Shown here: positions 9,555 through 21,704 of the stretch, piece by piece
Layout of the letters: the number at the start of each line of letters is the position of its first letter
Position numbering within the stretch: the stretch's first letter is position 1
Origin: Hamiltosporidium magnivora
Taxonomy: Eukaryota > Microsporidia > Dubosqiidae
Assembly: GCA_004325065.1 (NCBI GenBank)
Contig: PITI01000037.1
Span: 1 to 30,175 of the forward strand
DNA length: 30,175 nucleotides
Reading direction: 5' to 3'
Translations under genes and position numbers: made by a program
The notes under the pieces: generated by a model
The model's input: the letters and a program-made list of their open reading frames with translations, nothing else
Databases searched by the model: none
Told to the model about the DNA's origin: nothing

Positions 9555-10370
9555 TTAAGTTTTTGATCGGAAAATTAAGTTTGAATATATATTTTTTAAT
9601 ATATTAACCAAAAATGGCCACTGCATAGAGGCATAAATCAGTGAATAGAAAATATCATACAGAGTATTATGATTTTCATCCGAAATTTCAGGATCAATAT
9701 AAATAATTAAACCGACAATTATATAGGAGGGTAATAGCGCCATAAAATCGAAATTTACAAAAATATTTGCAAGCAAATAAGTTAAATCATACTGATGAAC
9801 CAGGAAGAAGAAGATTAAAGCAATCAAAGCTGCAATTAATATTTTTTGAGAATTTCGAAATTCGATTAGAAAATTTGGAAAAAATTTCATTGTAAAATAA
9901 AATATTAAAAATGACGATAAAGACCAGAGATTACCCAAAATCGCAGCATATAACCTGTTATAAATTCTAAAATTAATTAAAAATTCATTTTCCGTAGAAA
10001 AACGAGACAAAGACTGTATAAAATATGTAAAAAGCATACCTATTCTGAGAATAAGCATGTACCTATCTTTAGGTATTAGATGGCTATAAAAATGAAAATC
10101 TATAGCAGGAAAATACACTCTCTGATAAACATGAACGAGCGCAACAAAAAATAGTATTCTAACTTGTAAATATTCTTTATATATTATTTCTAAAGTACAA
10201 ACTATCATTAAATCAATCATAACGAATACAACGAAGAATAGATGTTTGAATAAAAATTTCTTTGTTTTTATATACCATGATTTATACCACCTAGACTGTC
10301 TGGATCTTGAAATCGTTAAAAAACGGGGAAGATTGTGATCTCTTGGTGGTTTTATATTTTCTGAAAGCAT
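9555..10370 (-). CDS. Multi-pass membrane protein, paralog family member B
   Basis: This 271-aa protein is collinear with A and C over 260 residues with no gap. It has the same ~7 hydrophobic segments and all family signatures: RWYKSWYIKTKKF (27-39), IDL (52-54), RILFFVALVHVYQR (71-84), HFY (93-95), LIPKDRY (98-104), LPSY (213-216), QWPF (250-253), N256 and K259. It lacks A's C-terminal extension and ends shortly after K259. The basic N-terminus followed by hydrophobic segments suggests a cytosolic N-terminus by the positive-inside rule (inference). The ATG at 10370 is preceded by the shared upstream 14-mer at 10427-10440. AATAAA follows the TAA within about 20 bp. Function is unknown. Confidence 0.87.
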   Translation of the reverse strand: MLSENIKPPRDHNLPRFLTISRSRQSRWYKSWYIKTKKFLFKHLFFVVFVMIDLMIVCTLEIIYKEYLQVRILFFVALVHVYQRVYFPAIDFHFYSHLIPKDRYMLILRIGMLFTYFIQSLSRFSTENEFLINFRIYNRLYAAILGNLWSLSSFLIFYFTMKFFPNFLIEFRNSQKILIAALIALIFFFLVHQYDLTYLLANIFVNFDFMALLPSYIIVGLIIYIDPEISDENHNTLYDIFYSLIYASMQWPFLVNILKNIYSNLIFRSKT

Positions 10371-11384
10371 TTTTACAGAATATTTTTTTAAAATTTATAA
10401 TCATTTTTTTATCGAAATTATTAAATTAATTTATGATAATCATTTATATAATGGAATAATGTCTAGAAGAAGATAAATTACCTCGTAAAATTTAATTTAT
10501 CAGAAAAATCTAAGCATCATTATCCATGGTGTTCAATTAAGAATAATACTCTTATGGTTTCTTAATGAATCTTAAAAATGCAATAAAAATGTTTAGAAGT
10601 AGATCATAAGCACTTATAAAAGTTTCATTAGATCTCTAAAAAATTTTTAAGCATTGTGAAAAAAATTCTAAGCCTTAGTTTCATGACAAGAATAGGATTG
10701 ATAATTTTTTTTGCCTTATAGGTATTTCATTATTTAAATCAGTATGTGCTAAAATTTTTGAGTTTTTTTTTACTATTAAATACACTTGCAGAGTAGAATC
10801 GAATTTTAAACGTCTTTCCGGTGAGAAATTTATAAATATACTTAGAATAGCAAAAAAAATACCAATCCCCTGAATTCTATGTCCCCATATATACCTTTTT
10901 AAAGCTGGACATTTGTAATAGAAAGAATAAAGACTGTACAGAAGTATTAAATTTTCCAATACAGCATATAGCTAAAAAATTGTTTTTTTGGACAAAGAAG
11001 CCCTATAAGCAAAAAATTTCAACTGCAAAAAAGCAAAAAAATAAAACATGGGATAAAATGAAAAGAATAAGCACAAAAGGCATAACTGATGCCTTGGAAA
11101 AGCCCAAGGTAGACAGATAAGAAAACGACGGTATTTTTTTATTGAGAGACTGCTCAAAAGCGGATTTAAATTACCGTTGAAATAATAAAAATATACGTTT
11201 AAACTATCAGGTAGATTTTATGTGCCAAATTATTAGACCGGTCATTGTGAACCAAATAATGAGGGTTAAACGAAAGATCAAATTTCAGGTTGCATTTATT
11301 TGTTTAATTATAAATTATTTTTATTTCTACGGCGGTGAAAAGCTAGTACGAAATAAATTAAAAAGAATTATTTGAATTTACCTT
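10371..11384. other. Intergenic region upstream of gene B, possible decayed frame
   Basis: It contains the B upstream 14-mer. On the minus strand, 11157-10681 is one frame of about 155 codons interrupted by a single stop at 10972-10974. It has no ATG at its head, and the residues (hydrophobic, then basic) match nothing I know, including the A-D family. I treat it as uncharacterised, possibly a relic. Confidence 0.4.
10427..10440 (-). promoter_or_regulatory. Conserved upstream 14-mer of gene B
   Basis: The 14 bases are identical to those before genes A and C (ATTATCATAAATTA toward the gene), 57-70 bp before the ATG. The flanking sequence differs much more than the motif does. Confidence 0.5.
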
Positions 11385-11620
11385 ACTTTGCCCTACTTAT
11401 TCCGTTCATTTTTTACCTCTCAGTGTCGAGGATGAACAAATAAAGGTTTTCTATTTGTTTCTGTTAATCTGTTATAGCTCGAGTTTGAGGGATTAGCCAT
11501 AAATCAGAGGTATTTTATATCCCATTAAAATCTCAACAATAATTTAATCACCAATTTTACAAACTCATTGCTAAGTAGATAGTTTTTAATGTGTTTATCT
11601 TCTCTCCGCCCATTTATTAG
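11385..11620 (+). repeat. Dispersed repeat, copy 2
   Basis: This copy of about 235 bp aligns along its length with the reverse complement of 20905-21140. Shared blocks in order are ATTCCGTT; TTTTACCTCT; TGTCGAGGATGAACAAA; GTTTTC; a CTGTTATAGCTC/CAGTTATAACTT stretch; GGGGATTA (GGGATTA here); TATATCCCA; the TCATTGCTAAGTAGATAG core; and TTTTTAATGT followed by TTATC. It runs opposite to gene B, about 1 kb upstream of it. No ORF and no clear terminal repeats are seen. Confidence 0.8.
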
Positions 11621-14600
11621 AATTTACATAGATAAATTTTAGTAAGGCTAAATGACGCCAAACTTTTTTGAATTGTATTTATAGGATTTAAAATAGAATT
11701 AGAAGTATCTACTAAATCAATTGAATATAGTTTTCGGAATTAAATTTAAAAACCGGGATATTTTTCAAATACCTTGAAAATATTCAAAGTATATTTTCGT
11801 GCCGCAGTTTTAGTAAACTACAACTAATTTTAAGCTATATTTAGTATTATTATCGCTTAAAGATTATTTTAATAACAAAATAAACTTTTTAGAAATCGAA
11901 TTTTCATTCTAGTTACTTGGCCACCCACTTTTTCAGTTTAAATGATTTGCTAGTCTTTAAAAATATCGGGACTCTTAAACTATATTCATAAGTTTTGACT
12001 CAGTGAAATATTCGGATGCTATTATCATGTCTCTTTTTGGGTTTAGTTTCTTATTTAATTTTCAAAATATTCAATAGAATCCGAATCAGTACTTGAGAAG
12101 AGAAAGAGGCCGGAAAACACAAGGAAAATTCTATATCTAAAAAATTCAATGATATAGAGGTTATAATGAAAAAGAAACATAAAACTAAATTTAAAATATA
12201 TAAACCAGATTAAAGCTTTTAATACACCATTAAACACTACAAAGAAAAATTTTCACACAAATGCAGAATAAAATATTTAGAAGAACAAACAGTTTTAGAA
12301 TGTATAACTAAATAAAAAGTTGAAAATATTAGTTTTTAGTAAATTTATAAAAAATTAAAGGTAAAATTTTTTACTTAATTCGTGTCTTTAAATATATCTC
12401 AAAGCAAGAATCGATATATAAAAATATTTTGAAACCACAGTATGTAAAATTCTTATCCTTCTCAAATTTCGAAGACTTAGTGGACTATACAAACTTTTTT
12501 TTATAAAAATCTCTAATATCTTTTCTTTTTTTTCGTTTATAATTAAAATCTAAGCCAAATAATAATTTATTGAAACAGTATTACTATTTAATTACTCATT
12601 GGTATATAAGTCAGGATTTTTTTGTGTTCAAAAAAATCTATAGAATCGATCGATAAAAGTTCTTTAACTCATATTATTAAGTTCCGATTCTTTACTTGTA
12701 ATTTCGCAAAATCCGAATATGCAGATTTAATCAAATACTTTCTAAATATTTCTTAAAAATTGTTTTATCAAATGGAAATATTTCCAATTAAGTTCCATGT
12801 CGGAATAAACAAACCAGAAATAATTAAAATAAGAGATCCAACTCAATTAATATCGAAAAAAAACCATCACCACGGATATTCTAGAATGAACAAGAATGTG
12901 AATTCACCATATAAAGATGTAAACATATAATAATGAACGTAAATTTCGAATTCTCTTATCTTAGACTATCCGAATCGGTTGCACATTGTCTTCTTATCAT
13001 ATTCTAAATATACAGAAAATAAAATAGACACTGCTGCTTGATACTGTATAGCAGATAAGAACAAAAATTCGATAAAATTTTTGCTTTTTCATTAAAAATA
13101 TTTTGAATCTCATCTAAAGTCTAAATTGATTTTCCATGAAAATGCCAAAAATGTTTATTAAAAATTGCAATGCGTTTATTATAATATTAATCCTATGCAT
13201 ATAAGATATTTTTTAAGTTATAATATTGCCAATTGCCTGTTTACACATATGTTTAAAATAAGAGATAAAATCATATATTATTTGGACTCGTACCAGGAAT
13301 GAGATATCAGAAATCAGAAAAGAATCAAATACAAAACTTACAAGCAGATTTTTTTTCCTTTTTAAAGAAACTGACAACGAATGTAAAATAAAAAAGCAAT
13401 CTTTTATTTATGTAGTAACACGAAATAATACAGTTATAAGTTAATAATGGATATCAAAGAGCTTTTGATTCTACTTTTTAAAATCCTGCAAACATTTTAA
13501 TAAAATACTTTACTCTCATTAAACTATTTACAAAAATAAACAAGTATGATCAAATAACATATATTTTCATCTTTATCGATATCTAAAGAGACGTAACATA
13601 GAAAAAAATATTTCTATTGTAGTTAATAATATATTAAATTTTACAAATGAAGCGAATTTTAAATCATTCCTTAGAATTAAAATAGTTGAGTTGTTTTCCT
13701 AAGATGGAAGTACTGAAACTAAATTTCGGGTTTACCATATATTTATATAATATTCAATTAATTATCCGTTTGTAATACAGCTTAAAATAAGTTAAATTTA
13801 GGTAAAACGTAAAAAAAATTAGAAAATGTGAAACTATATTTTTTTTTCATTCGAAGATATCTCATAATGGTTCGATTTTGCCATTTTGAGTATATTGCAA
13901 GTTGCATTACTCTCTAAATCTACTAAAGTATAATATAATCAAAAACTTTATAAAGAGATTGGTTTTTATTATAACGTATTTTAAAGACGATTAATCTATC
14001 TCTCAGCCTCGAAAGTTATAACCTCTTATAGAAACGTGTTTTTATTATAAAATCGCAAAATTTGTACTACCAATATATTTATTTACCGCCTCTTTTATCA
14101 TAATATTGTTGCAACGAAAATATCCATGAGATCTATATGAAATTTAAATCACATGTATTTATTTAAACTAGATCTATTTTTGTTCGATGGCAAATATGTT
14201 TATTATTCAAAGCAGATGAATTGACTATATGTTTAAAATGATGAATTTTCTATTAGCACCTGAAATTCGCTATTAGAAAAATATTATTTTTGTCTGTAGA
14301 CAATAGTATAAATTGTTCATAGAAGTGAAATCTGTGCAATAAAGAATTTTTAAATCTATTAGTATATTTTTCTAGAAAAGCAGCTTTTACTTACCAATAA
14401 TTTGGTCCTAAATTTTCTTAAAAGCAAAAAATAATTATTGGCTTGTTAAATATTTTAAAAATAGAATGTTTAGTCCAGAAAAACATTCCATTTTATGTTC
14501 GTGTTTATACCACCTAAAAAAGTAAAATTTCTGCAATTTACGCTAAAAAGGAAAGTATATATCTAAAAATTCCAAGGAACTAGGAAGATACATTATCCTA

Positions 14601-17600
14601 GAATATTTAGTAGAATTTGCATGATCAATCCATCTGTTTCAGTGCTTTTACTTATAATTAAACATTGGTATTAATTAAATTTTTTTAGATTCTCATTTAT
14701 AAGACATAATTTTTATCTTCACGGCAAATAAGAAAATTTGCGACAAAAAGAACCAAAAAAAGAAACATTATCTTAAACAAATTCATGAATTCTTGAAAAA
14801 CCTAGAAGTTTGTAATGACTGATACCTATAAATAAAAATGTTTTAGAAAGATACGAGATCACAGAATTATCGTGAGACAATATTTTCGCTCGTTTTTTAT
14901 ATCTTCAAAAACAATCCACAAATGAGAGATTAAAATATTATATTTCCGAACACAGGAAAATATACGATACAAAACAATTTCTACGCAAAACGACTCAACT
15001 AGAAGTCATAAGTAATTTAATAAATTTTTAAAACTACAATATCTTTGCAATTTTTATATTTATAGCTTGGTTTTATAATCTTAAGTCCGTTTTCAAATAG
15101 CTTAATGTGTGAATAATCATTTAAAAGCATTTGGCATAAGAATTTCAGATTGTTCGATATTTTAAAAAATATAAAACGCAGATAAATTTTTCACGGTTAA
15201 TTGCGAAATCTGTTTTTTTTTTAGCAATTTCTGCTCTTCAAATAAACCCGGTACTTTATAGTATATTTCAAAGCTAGACTTTTAGTATGGAAGTAAATAA
15301 AAGGATGCAACCAAGTCAAACTCTGTATGAATAGAGACATTGCCTAATAATAAAATCTAGTAGGGTTGCTTAATCATTATACAGAGAAATTTATACATGA
15401 AACCTTTACGTATTTTAATCAAAACCAGATCGATTAAAAAAATTCATGTGTTTAAAATAGAAAGAACAGGTGAATTAAAATGATTGACTTTTAGCTATTA
15501 ATTTCTGCCTATCCAATAAAAGTGAATTTTAGAATATAAAATGAAATATTGGTTTATACATTAGATTAGATTAATACGTTTAAAAAAAGAGAGTAAAAAT
15601 TTTCGAACACATATGTAGTTTACCCATATAAGGAACCGAAAAAATGTTTTTTTGAGCTTTTTATAGATTAAAATTACAAATTTTTTATATTTAAAATTCT
15701 TGATTCATTTTTTCTTCGGCAGAACTTTCTGTATGAAGTTCATTATATTTTTATTTATATAGTTTTATAAGGGAATACGGCAAAAATGAAATCACATGAA
15801 GGTTATTTTAATTATGTTAGAATGAAAACTGATGATAGCATACCTATCCGAACGAAATAATACATCTTCTTGGTTATTTTTGCAGGGAAAACATTGATTT
15901 TTTCAGAAGAAACAATAACTTACGAGTAAATAAACGACAAATTGTTCGATTGGAAAAATATTTATAAAGAGGCAGTCGCGGAATACGAATTTGAAAAACA
16001 ACATGCTATATCTTTTTGCAGCTCACAGACCTGATCGAATTGGAATGAAAGTAATTTATGTAACCTCTAAAATAGCAGTATCGAGTCAAAACGAATACAT
16101 TTAACGCTTGTACTACAAATTGTAAACCGAAGCATATATTAAGCATCAGTCTTATTTTAGAAATAATGCCTGCCATTTGAAGACATTCGAGAATATCTTA
16201 AAAAAAATTATGTTAACCTTTTAAACCATTCAAATATATATAATAGATATGTGGATTGTATAGTTCTTGATCTACATACAAAATTTCTTTTTTCGTTTGC
16301 CTTTATAAATATAACCGCCTAAAACATTTTATCTACACCAAGCAGATGTTTAGATATGAAAATCTCATGATTACTTAGCAGCCGCGATAACGGCCTGAGC
16401 TCAATAATTCGTTTTCATAAAACTCCTTTGTTTGCATAACATTAAGCTTTAAGATAATAGTTAATACATCCTCCAAACAAATTTCGAATTAAAAGACTGC
16501 ATAATTTAACTTCAGATTAAATATTGAAAAAAATAATCTGTTATAAAAATCGAAAATTTGATTAAAATTCTTTATAAAATTGTATTTGAAAAGATAAACT
16601 ATGGTTGAGGCCAATATATATTTTACCAAATTGAAAATTGTAGCTAAAGAAATGTACAAATATTGCATTTACAGCCTTTTCTACAAAAAACGAAGAAGTA
16701 TACGAAATGGTATAAAACACTTGGTAAGTGAATACAATTTAAATTTTACCGATAAGATAAAAGTATACCATTTGTAATAGCGGGAAGTAACAAGCCACTA
16801 TTTATATTTCTGAAAGTCTTGATATGGATATATATAGACGTTTGTCTTTGCGTTGACGAAAATGGTAATGTATATTGCAGAAGTATAGCATTTTGATCAA
16901 GAAGCATGTACTAAATTAAATGTCTTTGCGTTATAACCAATTGACAGTAGAAACAAAATGAATGACTTTTAAGAATTAAAAAACCGGAATATTACAGAAA
17001 GGTAGGTTATAATACTTGCAAAGTTTTTAATGAAAAAAGTTAAATAATATTTATATTTATTCGTAAATGCTAACTAATCAACTTTTATAGACTAAATGTT
17101 GATTATTTTCTTTTTACATTCTAAATTTACTTCTTTTTTATTTTTTTCTGGATTTTATTACTTCATTTGGTTTTTTCTATTAATTTTTTTCGCCTTTTTA
17201 ATGTTTATTCTGCTAAGATTTTTTGTTAATCGATATTTTTGTTTGAGTTTATGGTCTAAACGACTATCTATATAGGTAAACTCTACATTGTGTAGGACAA
17301 TAATTAATATTTAAGAAATAGTTTTTAGTGTCTTGACATAAGATTCAATGAGTTTTCAGACGGCAAATAAAAAGCTTAGCGGCCCTTGTATTATAGTCAA
17401 TTATACTATTTACTTTAAAAATTTTGACTTTTACATTTTGAAAAAACATTTTCTGATGTGAATAAATCAATCAAATGAAATTTTGATTGCCGAAAAATTT
17501 AAAATAAAAATAAAAAGCATTTGGTGATTCCCTAGAGATCAATAAGCGTATCAGTGAATATTCCTTACCTTTCGCCATTTAAAAAATAATTTTCTTTAAT

Positions 17601-19904
17601 CCATAATCTAGAAATACAATCGCACAAAACAAATATGTTTAAAAATATCTTTTTTCTTTGCAACAATTTAGTACTTTCTTAACATATGACCTCTATTCTG
17701 GGCAATAATCAAATTCTTCTGTGAATGATTGCATATTATTCTATTTTTGTGTATTGAAGCCATTCCTTAAGAAAAATATAGATGACTCATTCTTATTTAA
17801 TGACACTCTAAACATCAACAAGTAGCTACAATTTGACCTTTTTTGTAATATATTTACACTGCGATTTCTGCTTAGAAACCCAGACCGTGTTTTAAATGTA
17901 CTGCAATGAAAAATTGGAAGTAATTGTAAGCATCAATTTGTATTAAAAGATTAGCTCAAGATAAATAGAAAAATATACGAGAAAAGAAACGATGCCGTAT
18001 CTCGGCGATTTTCGCTTTGATCCCCGAGCTATTTCTATTGACCAAAATCTTGCCGACAATAACTTGAGTGATATTTTTCAAAAAATTAAAGTTTTACATA
18101 AAAAATTTGGAAAGGCAATAATTTTAACTCGTAACTCAAATAGATCCTTCGATATAAGTTTGTTTTTTTGACAAATCACTGGTAAATACATAGATTCTAA
18201 GATATATTTCTCGATTATGAAAGACGCACATATACAATAAGGCGGGAGTATGTTATAAAGAAGCACGTACAAATAGAACAAAGATCAACGTGCAAGGAAA
18301 AACTATAAAATAATATTTTCGATTTGACTTTACAATATTTATTAAAATATATTTTGACATCAGAAACCAGTATTTCTAAAATAACTGATTAAAATATTCA
18401 AGTTCTAACAATATATTGCAAACAATGAGTTTTAAAGAGCCTGTATGAATAGAAAGAACCAATTTGGAATTTCGGACAAGAAAAATATTTTTATAAAAGT
18501 CAAAGTGATTTGATAGGAGAAAGGTATGTCAATGTTTAATGATCGACTTAATTTGTAATTAACCATAGTTTATATACAAAGCAGGAGAATTTGAATGAAT
18601 TCAAGGGGTGTTGCTATAAAGTAAAACCAGTTATATAAAATAGTTACTTGTTTTCTACACCTTATACACATTTTGAATACATTTGCTAAAGAATTTTCCT
18701 GCTGATAAGTTATTATATTATAATTAATTTTCTAGTTGAAAATATTCTAGAAAGAAGCTAATTATATTTTTAAGGAGAAACTTATAAATTTAGACAAATT
18801 TATTTATTATATTCTTAGAAGATTATAAATGATGTTTCATTGTACAATCTATTTACCATGGCTTATGTATATATCAGAATAAGACTAGAAACGGCACTCT
18901 ATAATAGATATTCTCCTGAATGCTAAGCATCTGCAGCTTAGTTTTCAAGATTTTGCGAAAATTATTCTACATAGAAGAGAACAGCAAAAATATCATGATG
19001 CAAGAAATAGAAACATAAGAGAGATTTGAGTCGAATTTCACGTTTCGCCTAATTCGCTGTTGAATTAATTCAACGTACAGAAATGATCGAAAGGGAAAAT
19101 AAATGTAGAGAATTTTTATTATTTTATTGAAATGCTTTTTTGAGCAAGTTTATAAAATAGAACTTCTCTGAATGTACCTGGCAGTTATAAAAGAGTTAGA
19201 AACAACAAAAAATCAATCTAGAATGCTTCTACATTTGTTAGTTGTTGACAATAAAACGAAATTCTTTAGTTACATAGGTTTTAACATCATTTTGTCAGCT
19301 AAAAATCGATTTTTGAGCCAAGTATGAATAAAAACCGACACAAATAGCAATAATTTACGAAATTGTGTGGTAAACATATTTTCTCTATTTGATAGAGGAT
19401 CCTTGGCTTCTGGGTTTTAACATACTTTGGACTCCAATGATATCGAAAGTACAATGTTTATTGGTATAAATAACTTCTATATTTATTTAATTTTCATACG
19501 TAGATTCTACAAGACGAGGAAAAAAAGCTTATTTTGTAATTTTTAGAATTCATATACTCATTTAAAGTGAGGTTTCGTTGGAAATCAGCCCACCGATGAA
19601 AAAATGTCTAAAGGGAGCCATGAATTAAAAAGACTACGCAATAATTGGTCTGTAGATCTGTTTCGTTCTTTAAATATGACAGGCCTAAAAAATATAAGCA
19701 AGGTAAATCAATCATTTTAAAATTTTTACTGCAAGCATAGAATTGTTTCTATTGTTAATTTTGTATTTTAAATTAAATATTTTATGTCTCGGAATTGTGT
19801 AAAAATCTGAGTAGACTCTACATATCCAACATTGCATATTAACTGGTAATAATACTACCACGCTGAGTTAGAATAGAATATAAAGTTTTTTCTTCGAAAT
19901 TTAG
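11621..19904. other. Long gene-poor AT-rich tract (8.3 kb)
   Basis: No gene of convincing length lies in this span on either strand. The longest frames (for example 12055-12237) start at non-ATG codons and have noise-like composition. One locally GC-richer small ORF is listed at 17992-18171. Loosely similar phrases recur, such as the AATTTCTGC words near 15224, 15501 and 17862 and 'TGTTTAAAAT' near 14228 and 15449. These may be traces of very old repeats but cannot be aligned reliably by eye. Confidence 0.55.
17992..18171 (+). CDS. Small plus-strand ORF, 59 aa, candidate
   Basis: An ATG at 17992 opens 59 codons ending in TGA at 18169-18171. The product begins MPYLGDFRFDPRAISIDQNL and continues hydrophilic, with a possible amphipathic helix (DIFQKIKVLHKKFG). 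The first 80 bases are visibly richer in G and C than the surrounding kilobases. An in-frame TAA about 31 bp upstream bounds it. No homolog is recognised. It would be the only plus-strand gene in the window. It could be a real small gene, a relic or chance. Confidence 0.25.
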   Translation: MPYLGDFRFDPRAISIDQNLADNNLSDIFQKIKVLHKKFGKAIILTRNSNRSFDISLFF

Positions 19905-19965
19905 TATTCCAAAAAAATAAATAATACTTTAATTATAAGAATACTTATTGAATTTTCAGTTTATT

Positions 19966-20769
19966 TTATAGTAAATTAATATTGACCAAATACTTAAAAA
20001 TATTTACCAAAAAAGGCCACTGTAGGCAAATATAAACCGACAAATATATAATATAGTGCAAATAATTATGATTTGCACAATAAAACTTTGCGTCTTTATA
20101 AAACAGAAACCCGACGACTAGATAAGAAGGTACCAGTGTTAGAAATTCAAATTTTATAAACATATTTGTAAGCAAAAGCGTCATTTCATAGGAATTCACT
20201 ATAATAAAGAAATTCAGAAAAATAAAAAACGAAATTAGAGCACCCGAAATATTTCTATACTCAGAAACAAAATATGATGGTGCGTACATAGTAAAATGAA
20301 TAACTAAATATAATGCGATAGACCAAATCGTGCCGAATGCTAGAGAAAAGTACTTGTTGTGTATTCTTAAATTCAGGGGAATAGTATTCTTACATGGAAA
20401 ATCTGCAAATATGCGTAAAAAATATGTCCCAAGCATACATATTTTCATCATAAGTTTGTACCTGTCGTTAGGAATCAAGCGCTTATAGAAATCAAAGCCA
20501 ATAAACGAGTCATATGTTTTCTGATATATATGTGCCATAGCAACGAAAAATAAAAGTCTTATTTGTATGTTTATCTTAAAAAACCTTTCTAGTATATAAA
20601 TGATTATCAAATCTATTGTTACGTATAGAACAAAAAATAGCTTTTCCAATATAAATTTTTTGGCTTCTCTATATTTTATATTGTACCATTTGCGTTCTTT
20701 TGGCCTGTTTATAACCAAACGCAAAGGAATTTTCGAGTTTCTTGGTGATATTATTTTTCTATGATTCAT
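19966..20769 (-). CDS. Multi-pass membrane protein, paralog family member C
   Basis: This 267-aa protein is collinear with A and B over 260 residues without gaps. It keeps KWYNIKYREAKKF (27-39), IDL (52-54), RLLFFVA (71-77), H80, DFY (93-95), LIPNDRY (98-104), RIHN (135-138), VPSYLVVG (213-220) and QWPFLVNIFK (250-259). Leu of LPSY is Val here. Seven hydrophobic segments are at the same positions as in A. It is the shortest member, ending 8 residues after the conserved Lys. The start ATG at 20769 has the shared 14-mer 56-69 bp upstream, and repeat copy 3 begins 136 bp upstream in the same reading direction. AATAAA lies 1 bp after the TAA stop. Function is unknown. Confidence 0.87.
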   Translation of the reverse strand: MNHRKIISPRNSKIPLRLVINRPKERKWYNIKYREAKKFILEKLFFVLYVTIDLIIIYILERFFKINIQIRLLFFVAMAHIYQKTYDSFIGFDFYKRLIPNDRYKLMMKICMLGTYFLRIFADFPCKNTIPLNLRIHNKYFSLAFGTIWSIALYLVIHFTMYAPSYFVSEYRNISGALISFFIFLNFFIIVNSYEMTLLLTNMFIKFEFLTLVPSYLVVGFLFYKDAKFYCANHNYLHYIIYLSVYICLQWPFLVNIFKYLVNINLL

Positions 20770-20824
20770 TTTTGCCGAAAAAGATTCTTATCTAAATACT
20801 AATTTTTATATAAAAAAATCTAAC

Positions 20825-20838
20825 TAATTTATGATAAT
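20825..20838 (-). promoter_or_regulatory. Conserved upstream 14-mer of gene C
   Basis: The sequence is the same as before A and B, ATTATCATAAATTA toward the gene, 56-69 bp before the ATG. It lies between the gene and repeat copy 3, so it is not part of that repeat. Confidence 0.5.
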
Positions 20839-20904
20839 ATTAAAAATAAAAATATCTTTAGAACGCCGAAATAATTAATTAAATATAGGAAAATAATTAA
20901 TTTT

Positions 20905-21140
20905 TAATTGGTGATGGGAGGATAACTACATTAAAAACTTTCTGTTTGGTAATGAATGTGTATAATTGGTATTAAAATCATTACTGCCATCGTTTTGGGA
21001 TATAAACGACACCAGATCTATAGGATAATCCCCTATATTCTAAGTTATAACTGATTAAAAGAAAGTAATGGAAAACATTCCTTTGTTCATCCTCGACAGT
21101 AAGAGGTAAAAGAGAAACGGAATATGTAAGTAAGTAAGAA
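20905..21140 (-). repeat. Dispersed repeat, copy 3
   Basis: This is the reverse-complement copy of 11385-11620, with the TGTCGAGGATGAACAAA block at about 21083-21099 and the TCATTACCAAACAGAAAG core at about 20939-20956. The last ~115 bp match copy 1 best, including the TTATCCTCCC and CACCAATTA end. It sits just upstream of gene C in the same direction. Copies 1 and 2 have no such relation to a gene, so a promoter role is not supported in general. Confidence 0.82.
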
Positions 21141-21563
21141 AGAAAACAGAGCATCGCTTTTCATTTTAGTAAGATGCTTTGGGCTAGCGATTCTACGACG
21201 GTTGCAATATGTTGTGTTTTTTTATAAGTTCTAGTATTTAAAGTATCAGTGGGATTTCTAATAATGACTCTGATACAAATATTGTATTAATTAAAAATTC
21301 AAGCCAATTAAATTATCATAATCAGAAATATATTTTTCCTGTAAAGATTGATAATTTTTTCTATCATTTTTATTATCAGAAATTTTTGACATTAGTTGTT
21401 TTTTATACCTTTTGTGTATTAAACTGTCCCCGAACCCTAAAATGCGCGTAAATGAACATAAAATTGATTTTTTAGAGTAATATCATATTTTTATTTACTC
21501 TATTGAGTAAAAAACTTTATTTTTAAATTAATATTTGTTAATTCCCTGTAAGGGTTCCTATAC

Positions 21564-21704
21564 ATGTCGTATTTGTTCGCTAAATTTGCTTCTGAGTTAC
21601 AAAATGTCGAAGCAGACGATAGATGCTTTAGTATAAATGTTTTCACATTATTCCTCTACATATATATTCGAAGTATATTCTCGTTATTAGGATTAGTATT
21701 TTAG
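21564..21704 (+). CDS. Small plus-strand ORF, 46 aa, doubtful
   Basis: An ATG at 21564 opens 46 codons to a TAG at 21702-21704. The first 23 residues are hydrophilic and varied (MSYLFAKFASELQNVEADDR); the rest is a hydrophobic stretch that could span a membrane. A CCCTGTAAGGG palindrome lies about 10-20 bp upstream. C/G triplet motifs near the start are known for some microsporidian genes, but this is weak. It may well be chance. Confidence 0.18.
   Translation: MSYLFAKFASELQNVEADDRCFSINVFTLFLYIYIRSIFSLLGLVF

Noticed and set aside
10681..11157. Decayed copy of the A-D membrane family upstream of gene B
   Set aside because: The frame is hydrophobic, but none of the family's fixed points (LFFV, PSY, QWPF) can be found in it.
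12055..12237. Minus-strand 60-aa hydrophobic frame
   Set aside because: Starts at GTG, with F/I/L/Y composition typical of random AT-rich DNA.
18078..18281. Minus-strand 67-aa frame
   Set aside because: Starts at TTG and overlaps the better-looking plus-strand ORF at 17992-18171.
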